Made by a program: the position numbers and the translations under genes. Positions 1-5,725 of a DNA stretch of 8,314 nucleotides are shown here, one piece after another. The notes beneath the pieces were generated by a model. It worked only from the letters and a program-made list of their open reading frames with translations, searched no databases and was not told where the DNA came from. This DNA comes from an uncultured Pseudomonadales bacterium (GTDB lineage: Bacteria > Pseudomonadota > Gammaproteobacteria > Pseudomonadales > IMCC2047), in NCBI GenBank assembly GCA_947258895.1, contig CAMYKE010000183.1, positions 1 to 8,314 of the forward strand, read 5' to 3'. Positions within the stretch are counted from its first letter, which is position 1. The number at the start of each line of letters is the position of its first letter.

Positions 1-72
1 CGCGAGGCAGATCAGGCAGGCCCAACGACGATCGGTGAGTTGATCAAGGCGCAAATGGAGAATAAGGACTAG
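1..72 (+). CDS. C-terminal end of an unidentified protein (partial)
   Basis: An open frame enters from the left edge and ends at TAG (70-72), giving 23 residues that finish TIGELIKAQMENKD. The fragment is too short to name a family, and it may not be coding at all. If it is real, its stop codon lies inside the left terminal repeat (CTAG, from 69) of the mobile element that follows. The natural C-terminus may therefore have been cut or replaced by the insertion. The gene runs towards the minus-strand 64-aa gene, so the element sits in a convergent gap. Confidence 0.4.
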   Translation, partial: READQAGPTTIGELIKAQMENKD

Positions 73-318
73 CCCGCGCATCTGTCACCGATTGGTGCGT
101 AAGATGGCGAGCCGGTTGGTGCGCAGATCGCGCGAAAGGCGCGCAACCCATAGCCGTAGCTATGGGTAAGCGGGTTTCGCGATGAGATGCGTGCCGAGCG
201 GCCGCCAGAGCGCGCCAAAGCATATTTAGCAGACTGTAAATTTCCGGCCTCAAGAAAATGCCTGTTTTCATGAATTATTCTCAGGTTTGATGCTGTATCG
301 GTGACTGATGCGGGCTAG
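69..318 (-). mobile_element. MITE-like non-autonomous element, copy 1 (reverse orientation)
   Basis: This stretch of about 250 bp is repeated, inverted and diverged, at 1456-1702. Its ends form terminal inverted repeats: CTAGCCCGCGCATCTGTCAC on the left, and on the right the complement of CTAGCCCGCATCAGTCACCG. The two match over about 22 bp apart from a 2-bp GC insertion on the left. Inside are an 8-bp perfect hairpin (147-166, CCCATAGC/GCTATGGG) and wider arms CGCGAAA/TTTCGCG (131-137, 175-181). No transposase is encoded, so any movement would need one supplied elsewhere. An 11-bp direct repeat, CTAGCCCGCGC, occurs at 69-79 and 315-325 and could be a duplicated target or a remnant of a second end. 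The half nearest position 69 matches copy 2 at roughly 90% by eye; the other half is more diverged. The transposase family is not determined. Confidence 0.75.
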
Positions 319-334
319 CCCGCGCCAGTGTTCT

Positions 335-529
335 TCACATGGTATCCGGGGTGATTTCAACCACCCGAAACAGTTCCTCTTCCCATTCTTTTAACTTCAG
401 GATGATTTCCTTTAAGTCTGCCCGATTCACGCCACCAATACTTTGCGACGGCCGGACTTTTTCCAGTTGTTCAAGAGCCGAGGTGATATGGACTCGGTCG
501 ATTACCTTGATATATTCATGCTCTTGCAT
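335..529 (-). CDS. Small hypothetical protein (64 aa)
   Basis: I do not recognise this protein. It starts MQEHEYIKVIDRVHITSALE and ends VVEITPDTM. It is charged and probably largely helical, with a middle stretch (about residues 38-54) rich in Lys, Glu and Leu, and no signal peptide or membrane segment, so it is probably cytoplasmic. The frame stays open upstream to 706, but ATG at 527-529 is preferred because a strong ribosome binding site, AAGGAGG (538-544), lies eight bases before it. The gene is divergent from the hsp20 remnant, with about 250 bp between them, and both lie between the two copies of the mobile element. A function linked to stress is only a guess from this position. Confidence 0.7.
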   Translation of the reverse strand: MQEHEYIKVIDRVHITSALEQLEKVRPSQSIGGVNRADLKEIILKLKEWEEELFRVVEITPDTM

Positions 530-537
530 CACAAGAT

Positions 538-544
538 CCTCCTT
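538..544 (-). promoter_or_regulatory. Strong ribosome binding site of the 64-aa gene
   Basis: On the minus strand the sequence reads AAGGAGG, then eight bases, then ATG. This near-perfect Shine-Dalgarno site decides the start at 529 over the longer open frame reaching 706. Confidence 0.7.
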
Positions 545-781
545 GCAAGCGGGCGAGTCAGTCACGGTAGCGATTTCTCCCGGCCTTGCCGCTGCCGGGT
601 ACTGACCGATCGCGCCGCTTCGTAAAGCCAATCTGAATTGTGCTTCGAGTAACAGATGAGGCGACTGACCGGCGTCAATCTGCGGTCGCTTATTCGCCGT
701 TACCATACAAACTACAAGGGGGGCGATGAGCCCGGCACTTACTCACGGGATGGCCAGGAGGCACCTGGCAGGAGCAACAGC

Positions 782-1291
782 ATGGAAATTGGCAGATACG
801 ATCCGAATCGTTTCCTTACCAGAATGCAGGAAGATATTGAGGAGTTCTTTAAGTGAAATGGCGGTCGGGATTTTCCCTCGCTGCAGGGCACCGGCGAAGT
901 AATCAGCAGTGACTGGCTGCCGCGGGTGGACATCAGGGAAAATGACGAGAACTTCGTGGTGCGTGCAGACTTGCCTGGCGTGGATCCCAGGGACATAAAA
1001 GTCAGCATGGAAAATCAGGTGCTGTCGATCAAGGGGGAGCGGAAATCCGAGAAGGAAGGGGTCAAGGGAAATTACCGGCGCAAAGAATGTGCCTATGGCG
1101 AATTCCTGCGTGAATTTACGCTGCCTTCCTCTGCCGATAGCGAGCATATTTCTGCCACGGACAAGCACGGCGTGCTGGAAATCACCATTGCCAGGAAACC
1201 CACCGCGAAGCCGAGGACGATCGAGATCAAATCCTCATCTTCAAGTCAGAACCACGTGGTACCGAGTGTCGAAATGGAAGCGTATTCCTGA
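782..1291 (+). pseudogene. Small heat shock protein Hsp20 with an in-frame TGA
   Basis: The full frame would encode a 169-residue Hsp20/alpha-crystallin chaperone, an ATP-independent holdase for unfolded proteins. The start ATG (782) follows AGGAG by seven bases, and the N-terminus MEIGRYDPNRFLTRMQEDIEE is typical of the family. At 854-856 a TGA interrupts codon 25. The same frame then continues without another lesion through WLPRVDIRE, the alpha-crystallin domain (about residues 45-138, with RADLPGVDP and the GVLEITI motif) and a C-terminal IEI (147-149), the I-x-I motif used in oligomer contacts. The whole alpha-crystallin domain lies after the stop. A downstream GTG (926) could start a shorter protein, but no ribosome binding site precedes it. 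The lesion may be a recent nonsense mutation, a sequencing error or readthrough. The family assignment is firm; the functional state is open. Confidence 0.8.
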
Positions 1292-1414
1292 CCGGATTCG
1301 AGACATGGACGTCCCCTGTGCTACCCGCGCAAATCACCTCTTGGGACACCCGGGCCGCGGCTTCGACGTGAGTTTCCGGTCCGGCGTGCCGTGTCGGTAG
1401 CGCGTCCCACACGG

Positions 1415-1439
1415 GGCTGCCAGATTATTGCTGGCAGCC
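1415..1439 (+). terminator. Hairpin, probable terminator after hsp20
   Basis: A perfect 9-bp stem, GGCTGCCAG/CTGGCAGCC, encloses a 7-base AT-rich loop and is followed by GTCGTTATT. The T-run is weak, so termination strength is uncertain. It lies about 120 bp after the hsp20 stop and just before the left end of mobile element copy 2. Confidence 0.5.
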
Positions 1440-1455
1440 GTCGTTATTCCGCGGT

Positions 1456-1702
1456 CTAGCCCGCATCCATCACCGATACAGCGCCAAATCAGAGATGGAG
1501 CTATGAATAGTGGTATGTACTTCAAACCAGCTATTTACAATCTGCCAGTTTGCTTTGCCGCACTTTGCCGGCCGCTCGATGCGCATTCCATCGTGAAACC
1601 CACTTACGCATAGCTATGGCTATGCATTGCGCGCCTTTCGCGCGATCTGCACACCGACCGGCTCGTCATCTTACGCGCCAATCGGTGACGGATGCGGACT
1701 AC
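1456..1702 (+). mobile_element. MITE-like non-autonomous element, copy 2
   Basis: This second copy of the element at 69-318 lies in the opposite orientation. The left end reads CTAGCCCGCATCCATCACCG; the right end, ATCGGTGACGGATGCGGACTAC, is the slightly decayed inverse. Copies 1 and 2 share a diverged half that begins with an ATG, and a better conserved half with the hairpin GCATAGC/GCTATGC (1608-1625), a GCGCGCCTTTCGCGCG palindrome and the segment ending in ATCGGTGAC. The CTA at 1699-1701 is, on the minus strand, the TAG stop of the metY-like gene. The copy lies between hsp20 and metY, which converge on it. A one-base length difference between the copies breaks their shared reading frame, so the element is probably not protein-coding. 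Confidence 0.75.
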
Positions 1703-2970
1703 AGGGCAGCGAATGCCTGCTCCAGGTCGGCAATAATGTCGTCAATGTGTTCGATGCCGATGCACAGGCGCAGCATTTCCGGGGTAACCCCCGCGGTGCG
1801 CTGCTCCTCTTCATTGAGTTGACGGTGGGTGGTTGAAGCCGGATGGCAGGCCAGGGACTTGGTGTCGCCGATGTTTACCAGCCGCTTGATCATTTGCAGC
1901 GCGTCATAAAACTTCACCCCCGTTTCATAGCCGCCCTTGATGCCAAAGGTCAGTAGCGAAGAGGGCCTGCCGTTAAGGTATTTTTGCGCCAACTCATAGT
2001 GGGCATCGCCTTCGAGGCCCGCAAAGCTGACCCACTCAACCTGCTCGTGTTCGGCCAGGTAGCGGGCCACGCTGAGCGCATTGTCACAGTGCCGCTCCAT
2101 GCGCAACGGCAGCGTCTCGATGCCCTGCAATAACAGGAACGCACTCAGCGGCGACAGGGCGGAACCGGTATTGCGTAGCGGCACGGTGCGGGCGCGGCCA
2201 ATGAAGGCCGCCTCGGCGAAATCCCGGGTGTAGATCACGCCGTGATAGGCGGGCTCCGGTTCATTTAGCACCGGGAAGCGCGCCGCGTGTTCGGCCCAGG
2301 GGAATTTTCCCGAATCAACGATGACTCCGCCCAGGGTGGTGCCGTGGCCTCCCATGTACTTGGTCAACGAGTGCACCACGATATCGGCGCCATATTTTAT
2401 GGGGTTGAGCAGGGCAGGGGTCGCGACCGTGTTATCGACGATCAATGGCACGCCGTGCTGGTGTGCAATGGCCGCGATGGGCTCGATATCGACAATATTG
2501 CCCGCCGGATTACCAATGGTTTCGCAAAACACCGCCTTGGTCCGGTCATCGATCAGGCCGCCGATGTCGGTGGCACTGTCCGTTGCGGCGAAGCGCACAT
2601 CGATTCCCAGTTTGGGTAGCATATGGGCAAATAGCGTGTAGGTACCACCGTATAATTGCGGCGTGGTTACGATATTGTCGCCCGCTTCGGCGATGGTCAG
2701 AATTGCGTAATTGATGGCGGCGCTGCCGGATGCCACCGCCAGTGCCGCCAGGCCACCTTCCATTGCAGCGATGCGTTGTTCCATCACATCCCAGGTCGGG
2801 TTCATGAGCCGGGTGTAGATATTACCCGGCACTGCAAGGTCGAACAGGTCCGCGCCGTGTTGCGCATTATCAAACTCGTAGGCCACGGTCTGGTAGATGG
2901 GGACCGCACAGGCTTTGGTGGTCGGGTCGGTTTCGTAGCCTTCGTGCAGGCAGATGGTCTCGATTTTCAT
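1699..2970 (-). CDS. metY: O-acetylhomoserine sulfhydrylase (MetY-type, PLP-dependent)
   Basis: This 423-residue enzyme belongs to the Cys/Met metabolism PLP family. It most resembles O-acetyl-L-homoserine sulfhydrylases, which use sulfide (or methanethiol) to make homocysteine (or methionine) in the cytoplasm. Fold-type I landmarks are present in order: YTRLMNPT (52-59, phosphate-binding Arg), SGSAA (81-85), QLYGGT (105-110, Tyr stacking on the cofactor), the cofactor Asp in VDNT (D179), the Schiff-base lysine K204 in SLTKYMGGHGTT, and SLACHPASTTH (372-382). The extra loop around 220-260 (KFPW...YHGVIYTRDF) is typical of MetY rather than of the shorter MetB/MetC enzymes. ATG (2970) is preceded by GGAG. 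Its TAG stop falls on the outermost bases of mobile element copy 2, though the length is normal for the family. It lies 78 bp after the CopG-like gene on the same strand. A succinyl-homoserine (MetZ) preference cannot be excluded. Confidence 0.9.
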   Translation of the reverse strand: MKIETICLHEGYETDPTTKACAVPIYQTVAYEFDNAQHGADLFDLAVPGNIYTRLMNPTWDVMEQRIAAMEGGLAALAVASGSAAINYAILTIAEAGDNIVTTPQLYGGTYTLFAHMLPKLGIDVRFAATDSATDIGGLIDDRTKAVFCETIGNPAGNIVDIEPIAAIAHQHGVPLIVDNTVATPALLNPIKYGADIVVHSLTKYMGGHGTTLGGVIVDSGKFPWAEHAARFPVLNEPEPAYHGVIYTRDFAEAAFIGRARTVPLRNTGSALSPLSAFLLLQGIETLPLRMERHCDNALSVARYLAEHEQVEWVSFAGLEGDAHYELAQKYLNGRPSSLLTFGIKGGYETGVKFYDALQMIKRLVNIGDTKSLACHPASTTHRQLNEEEQRTAGVTPEMLRLCIGIEHIDDIIADLEQAFAAL

Positions 2971-3048
2971 GATGTCTCCAGGACTTTTATTGTCTGTTTT
3001 CCGGTGCCGCGCGGGTGTTGCGCATGGGCTGCGATGCGTGGAGGCGGG

Positions 3049-3552
3049 TTAGTGGTCACCCTCGATACGGGTATAGACCGGCGTACTGCCGTCTTCCATG
3101 ATGAGTAACACGTCGTAGCTATCCCGGCGGTCACCTATTTCCATGCCCGGGCTGCCCACCGGCATGCCGGGCACTGCGAGGCCGCGGGCGCCAGCGGGTT
3201 GTTCCGCGAGGTAACGCCGAATTAGCGACGCCGGGATGTGTCCCTCAAATACCGAATTGCTGGCCGCATGGACAGCGGTATGGCAGGACTGCAGCCTGGG
3301 CTGGATTCCGAGTTGCTCCTTGATGCTGTTCAGGTCCGCGTTTTCGTTTACGCGCATGCTGAAGCCGGCTTCTTGCATGTGGGTTACCCAGTCGGCACAG
3401 CAGCCGCATTGCGGGCTCTTGTAGGTATCGAAATGGGTAGCCGGGTCGGACGGTTGCGGCTGAACTTCGCCATGCGCGGCGCTAACCGCGCCGGCTACCA
3501 GAAGCGCCAGGAAGGCCAGGCGCACGTACTGCGGGTAGCGGGTGGCATTCAT
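3049..3552 (-). CDS. DUF411 / CopG-like periplasmic copper-binding protein
   Basis: This 167-residue protein belongs to the DUF411 family, whose characterised member CopG of Pseudomonas aeruginosa binds a cysteine-bridged copper cluster and takes part in copper resistance. The N-terminus is a signal peptide (basic start, hydrophobic residues about 11-25, likely cleavage near residue 28), so the mature protein should be periplasmic. Family landmarks are YKSPQCGCCADW with the C-x-C-C ligands C49, C51 and C52; SCHTA (C90, H91); EGHIPA (103-108); and AVPGMPVGSPGME (126-138). The ATG follows AGGAG with a nine-base gap. It is followed on the same strand by the metY-like gene after 78 bp, probably in one transcript. 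A copper role is known for the family; the link to MetY is inferred from adjacency only. Confidence 0.88.
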   Translation of the reverse strand: MNATRYPQYVRLAFLALLVAGAVSAAHGEVQPQPSDPATHFDTYKSPQCGCCADWVTHMQEAGFSMRVNENADLNSIKEQLGIQPRLQSCHTAVHAASNSVFEGHIPASLIRRYLAEQPAGARGLAVPGMPVGSPGMEIGDRRDSYDVLLIMEDGSTPVYTRIEGDH

Positions 3553-3678
3553 GGGAGTTTGCTCCTGCTATGATTAGTTGATCTCGCGGCATCCGGTTTT
3601 ACCAAAAGCGAACCGTTGGCACGCCGGGGGGTGTGAGGCGATAGCTCAAGCGGAACTGGCTAACGCGAGTGCCTGAGC

Positions 3679-3707
3679 ATTTTGCACACATATATACGCG
3701 CTGGCAA
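3679..3707 (-). promoter_or_regulatory. Possible sigma-70 promoter for the CopG-like/metY unit
   Basis: On the minus strand TTGCCA (3707-3702) and CAAAAT (3684-3679) are separated by 17 bases. The -35 box matches five of six consensus positions and the -10 four of six. It would give a leader of about 120 bases before the CopG-like start. This is a pattern match only. Confidence 0.3.
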
Positions 3708-3795
3708 GTAAGCGGAAGGGACGGCGAGGGGCTCGGGGAAGGAGAATAGAACGTACGCGACCTTGTCGGCAGGAAGCCGTACCTCCGAAACCAGG

Positions 3796-3835
3796 CAGGA
3801 TGCCGCTGAGCGTATTACACGCCAACGGCATCCTG
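3796..3835 (-). terminator. Long hairpin after the CHRD gene, possible terminator
   Basis: A perfect 10-bp stem, CAGGATGCCG/CGGCATCCTG, encloses 20 bases that can themselves pair as GCGT/ACGC. It begins just after the CHRD stop codon. No clear T-run follows on the minus strand, so it may act as an RNA 3' end stabiliser or a factor-assisted terminator rather than a classical intrinsic one. Confidence 0.5.
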
Positions 3836-3842
3836 CGACGGG

Positions 3843-4340
3843 TTACTCTTCGAGCATCTGTCCCCGTACTTCGCCGGGTGGGTTCGACGCCGTGTGGACA
3901 TTGATATAGATTAATCCGTCACGCATGGCTAACGCCAGCGCGGCAATGTTATTGACCGGCCGGCCGATGTTGGGAACACAGTCCGCGCCGGTATAGTCAG
4001 CGTTGGTCAAGGTGCCCCTGGCTTGCCTGCCGTCAAAACTCAGCGGCCCGGGGGAGAACAGGCCAAACGCGACGGGGCCATTTTCTCCGGCCCGCGCACA
4101 GTGGAAGTGGGCGGCGACCACCGTGGCTCCGCCCTTGACCTTAAGCTTGACTTCCACGCGGGTCAGCGCGTCATCAAATTTCGCGTCGATATCGCTTTTA
4201 TCGATCGTCACAGCCCCAGGCATTGGCACTTCCTGGGCCGCCGAAAGTTCGGCGGAAAAATCAAGGCCATCGGCAAGGAGCCGGGTCGAGGCAACGAGCG
4301 CCGCGCCAAGAACGAGTGCGGGGGATAAATGAGCGTCCAT
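3843..4340 (-). CDS. CHRD-domain protein, probably exported
   Basis: This 165-residue protein is almost entirely one CHRD domain, an all-beta domain named after chordin and common in bacterial extracytoplasmic proteins; its biochemical role is not settled. Landmarks are FSAELSAAQEVPMP (28-41), the AHFHC box (77-81) with GENGPVAFGLF (85-95), and the terminal YINVHTASNPPGEVRGQ (145-161). The two cysteines, C81 and C121, could form a disulfide. The N-terminus has a hydrophobic stretch (about 6-18) like a signal peptide, although it lacks the usual early Lys or Arg, so export is probable rather than certain. ATG (4340) follows AGGAG by six bases. The gene stands alone between a hairpin on its 3' side and a 263-bp gap on its 5' side. 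The histidines could bind metal, which would fit the CopG-like neighbour, but that is inference. Confidence 0.85.
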   Translation of the reverse strand: MDAHLSPALVLGAALVASTRLLADGLDFSAELSAAQEVPMPGAVTIDKSDIDAKFDDALTRVEVKLKVKGGATVVAAHFHCARAGENGPVAFGLFSPGPLSFDGRQARGTLTNADYTGADCVPNIGRPVNNIAALALAMRDGLIYINVHTASNPPGEVRGQMLEE

Positions 4341-4603
4341 GTCTTGCTCCTGATTGAACTGGCAGAGTAATAATCCGGCGCAGTATCGGGCTTAACAGGG
4401 GTGCATCTCGGGGAAAGGGTAGTTCACACCGGATAATTTGCCTCAAGTGCAATTATCGGACTTCCGCGGTCATCACCGGCCATGGTTCGGGTGCGAGTGA
4501 TAGTATTCGTCAATCATCCCCCCGGTGCTGGCAGCGTCACGCGCTCCCGGTTTCGATGCCGGGCGATAAAATTACGAACATACCGTTGGTTATGGAATTC
4601 TTG
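4341..4603. other. Intergenic gap between CHRD and CULT genes
   Basis: No gene is supported here. On the minus strand it should hold the CHRD promoter and the 3' end of the CULT transcript. The only clear structure is a 5-bp hairpin, CCCGG/CCGGG (4546-4563), without a T-run. A TTGACG on the minus strand has no matching -10 box at a suitable distance. Confidence 0.4.
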
Positions 4604-5038
4604 TCAGCAATGGAGTCGCGCCAGGATGAGACCAAAGAACGGTGGTGCGCTGGCCGAAGTAAAACACCAGCCCAGGTGCCTGCCGCAGTTGTCGCACAGC
4701 GCCAATTGCCAGTGGTAATGACCAAACCAGGAATGTTCCCGCTCGGCCTGGCCCGCCACCAGGCAGCCGGGCGCATCGCGAAAACACCCGAATACAAAGG
4801 TGATCCCGTAGGGGTTGCACTGCATATGTTCGTGGCTGCTTTCGACCGAGATTTTGTCCCTGGCTGTAGTGAGTGCATGGCGGCACGCCCGGCAGCGGAT
4901 GGCGCGGTCAGGTTCCACCACCGGCGCCAGCCCGGTTTCGTCCAGGGTATCCGCAGCGGAGTCGGGTGTGGTCGTTGCGGAATGGAAATCAGCGCGGTGC
5001 GCCAGTGTTATGCAAGATACGCGGTCAGGCGGTTTCAT
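4604..5038 (-). CDS. CULT-domain protein (bacterial cereblon-like)
   Basis: This 144-residue protein carries a CULT domain, the fold of the thalidomide-binding domain of human cereblon, also known in bacteria from the MsCI4 protein of Magnetospirillum. The N-terminal 45 residues are unconserved linker. The zinc site is complete: CRAC (C49, C52) and CDNC (C115, C118). The aromatic cage W104, W110 and W124 has the 6 and 14 spacing of cereblon W380, W386 and W400; H102 and F126 match cereblon H378 and F402. SHEHMQCNPYGITF, GCF..APGC, HLGW and FFGLIL are family hallmarks. In animals the cage recognises C-terminal cyclic imides on proteins; the bacterial role is unknown. No signal peptide is seen, so it is probably cytoplasmic. 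The ATG overlaps the upstream membrane gene by 14 bp, suggesting translational coupling. A TTG just before it is an alternative start. Confidence 0.88.
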   Translation of the reverse strand: MKPPDRVSCITLAHRADFHSATTTPDSAADTLDETGLAPVVEPDRAIRCRACRHALTTARDKISVESSHEHMQCNPYGITFVFGCFRDAPGCLVAGQAEREHSWFGHYHWQLALCDNCGRHLGWCFTSASAPPFFGLILARLHC

Positions 5039-5297
5039 CAAGGATCAGGAATGACAGAAACGTCATGAACAGGGCGATGACAAAAATAAGCGGCGGCGAT
5101 TGCAGCACCACGCCGATCGCCAGCGCTACCAGCCACAACGATTTAACCAGGCGTTTTTTCTTCAGGTAGCGCCGGGTGAAGCGGCGCCGGTGGCAGTGTT
5201 GCTCATCGGGCGTGACGTTACGCAAATTGTCCGGGATTAGTTGGTACCACAGCAACGACCGATAAAATTTGAAGATTTCACATAGCAGCGAGATCAT
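5025..5297 (-). CDS. Small two-pass membrane protein
   Basis: I do not recognise the family. The 90-residue product starts MISLLCEIFKFYRSLLWYQL. It has a very basic middle (HCHRRRFTRRYLKKKRLVK, about 35-53), then two hydrophobic segments (about 54-66 and 69-86) split by a short QSPP turn, so an inner-membrane hairpin with a cytoplasmic basic N-terminal half is likely. ATG 5297 is chosen because AAGGGAA precedes it at a suitable distance; a TTG six bases upstream is possible but too close to that site. The 3' end overlaps the CULT gene by 14 bp, so the two are probably co-translated, and the protein could hold the CULT protein at the membrane or act with it. It has a dedicated promoter region around 5356-5374. 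Confidence 0.7.
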   Translation of the reverse strand: MISLLCEIFKFYRSLLWYQLIPDNLRNVTPDEQHCHRRRFTRRYLKKKRLVKSLWLVALAIGVVLQSPPLIFVIALFMTFLSFLILDETA

Positions 5298-5355
5298 AGG
5301 CAAGTTCCCTTTCGCGCCTTGGGCAGGCGCTTGCAGAGTTGGTCGGCGTCTCTAC

Positions 5356-5361
5356 ATTATA
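5356..5361 (-). promoter_or_regulatory. -10 box of the membrane/CULT operon
   Basis: On the minus strand the sequence is a perfect TATAAT, about 60 bp upstream of the start at 5297. No good -35 hexamer lies 16-18 bp before it (the best is CGCTAC), which suggests a weak or activator-dependent promoter. Confidence 0.45.
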
Positions 5362-5374
5362 GATGATAACATCT
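5361..5374. promoter_or_regulatory. Dyad overlapping the promoter, possible operator
   Basis: AGATG-ATAA-CATCT is a perfect 5-bp inverted repeat touching the upstream edge of the TATAAT box. An outer pair, CTACA/TGTAG (5352-5356, 5378-5382), lies nearly symmetric around it. A regulator bound here would block the promoter. It is short and could be chance. Confidence 0.3.
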
Positions 5375-5692
5375 TGTTGTAGCGTCTATCCGTTCCTGGA
5401 ATGCGGCTTTCATCACGAGTGCCAGCCCGTGGTTGCGCTACGCATGGTACTAATGCGTGCGATGCCGGCCGGAGCGTGGCCGGATAGAACCTGCGATGGA
5501 AACGGTCCGCAGCGACCGGCTGCGCGTTACCTTTCGATAGCGCAGGACATAATTAGTTTGATAGAAAAAACTTATTGATCAGCCGGCCCTGTACATGATC
5601 TTTTTAATCACGCTGCGGTCGTCGAATCGGGGGTGACGGCCTGAGCCATATCCAGCAAGCGCCTGCGCCGTTATGGTGCGCGGGCGTAAATA

Positions 5693-5721
5693 TTGTGACA
5701 TGGCCAAGTGTCGTCTATATT
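5693..5721 (+). promoter_or_regulatory. Sigma-70 promoter of the GAF-HlyD operon
   Basis: TTGTGA (5693-5698) and TATATT (5716-5721) are separated by 17 bases, and each matches consensus at four or five positions. Transcription would begin near 5726-5729, so a GTG start at 5708 would lie upstream of the transcript. The ATG at 5726 would be nearly leaderless, and the ATG at 5765 would have a leader of about 37 bases. Confidence 0.5.
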
Positions 5722-5725
5722 CTTA

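Larger units (their letters stand above)
5304..5725. other. Divergent regulatory gap
   Basis: About 420 bp separate the minus-strand membrane/CULT operon from the plus-strand GAF-HlyD operon. The left side holds a TATAAT box and dyad (5356-5374), the right side a sigma-70 promoter (5693-5721). A 6-bp hairpin, CCGGCC/GGCCGG, lies at 5465-5483. A 71-codon plus-strand frame (5363-5578) starts inside the promoter dyad, has no ribosome binding site and shows no recognisable family, so I do not call it a gene. Nothing else is supported. Confidence 0.5.

Noticed and set aside
44..271. 75-codon minus-strand frame, similar to a plus-strand frame at 1550-1822
   Set aside because: Both frames lie in the two element copies. 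Their similarity is explained by the shared repeat, and a one-base length difference between copies breaks the common frame. The better conserved half is structural (hairpins, terminal repeats).
600..781. Sigma-32 promoter for hsp20
   Set aside because: I looked for CTTGAA with CCCCAT at normal spacing upstream of 782 and found no acceptable pair, nor a convincing sigma-70 promoter.
3628..3660. Heat-shock (sigma-32) type promoter, CTTGAG followed by a C-run, minus strand
   Set aside because: The -10 part lacks the CAT portion of the CCCCAT consensus; a C-run alone is weak evidence.
4556..5068. 170-codon plus-strand frame antisense to the CULT gene
   Set aside because: The minus-strand frame has the full set of CULT family motifs; the plus-strand frame has no family features and is a shadow.
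5363..5578. 71-codon plus-strand frame in the divergent gap
   Set aside because: It has no ribosome binding site, starts inside the promoter dyad of the opposite operon and has no recognisable features.
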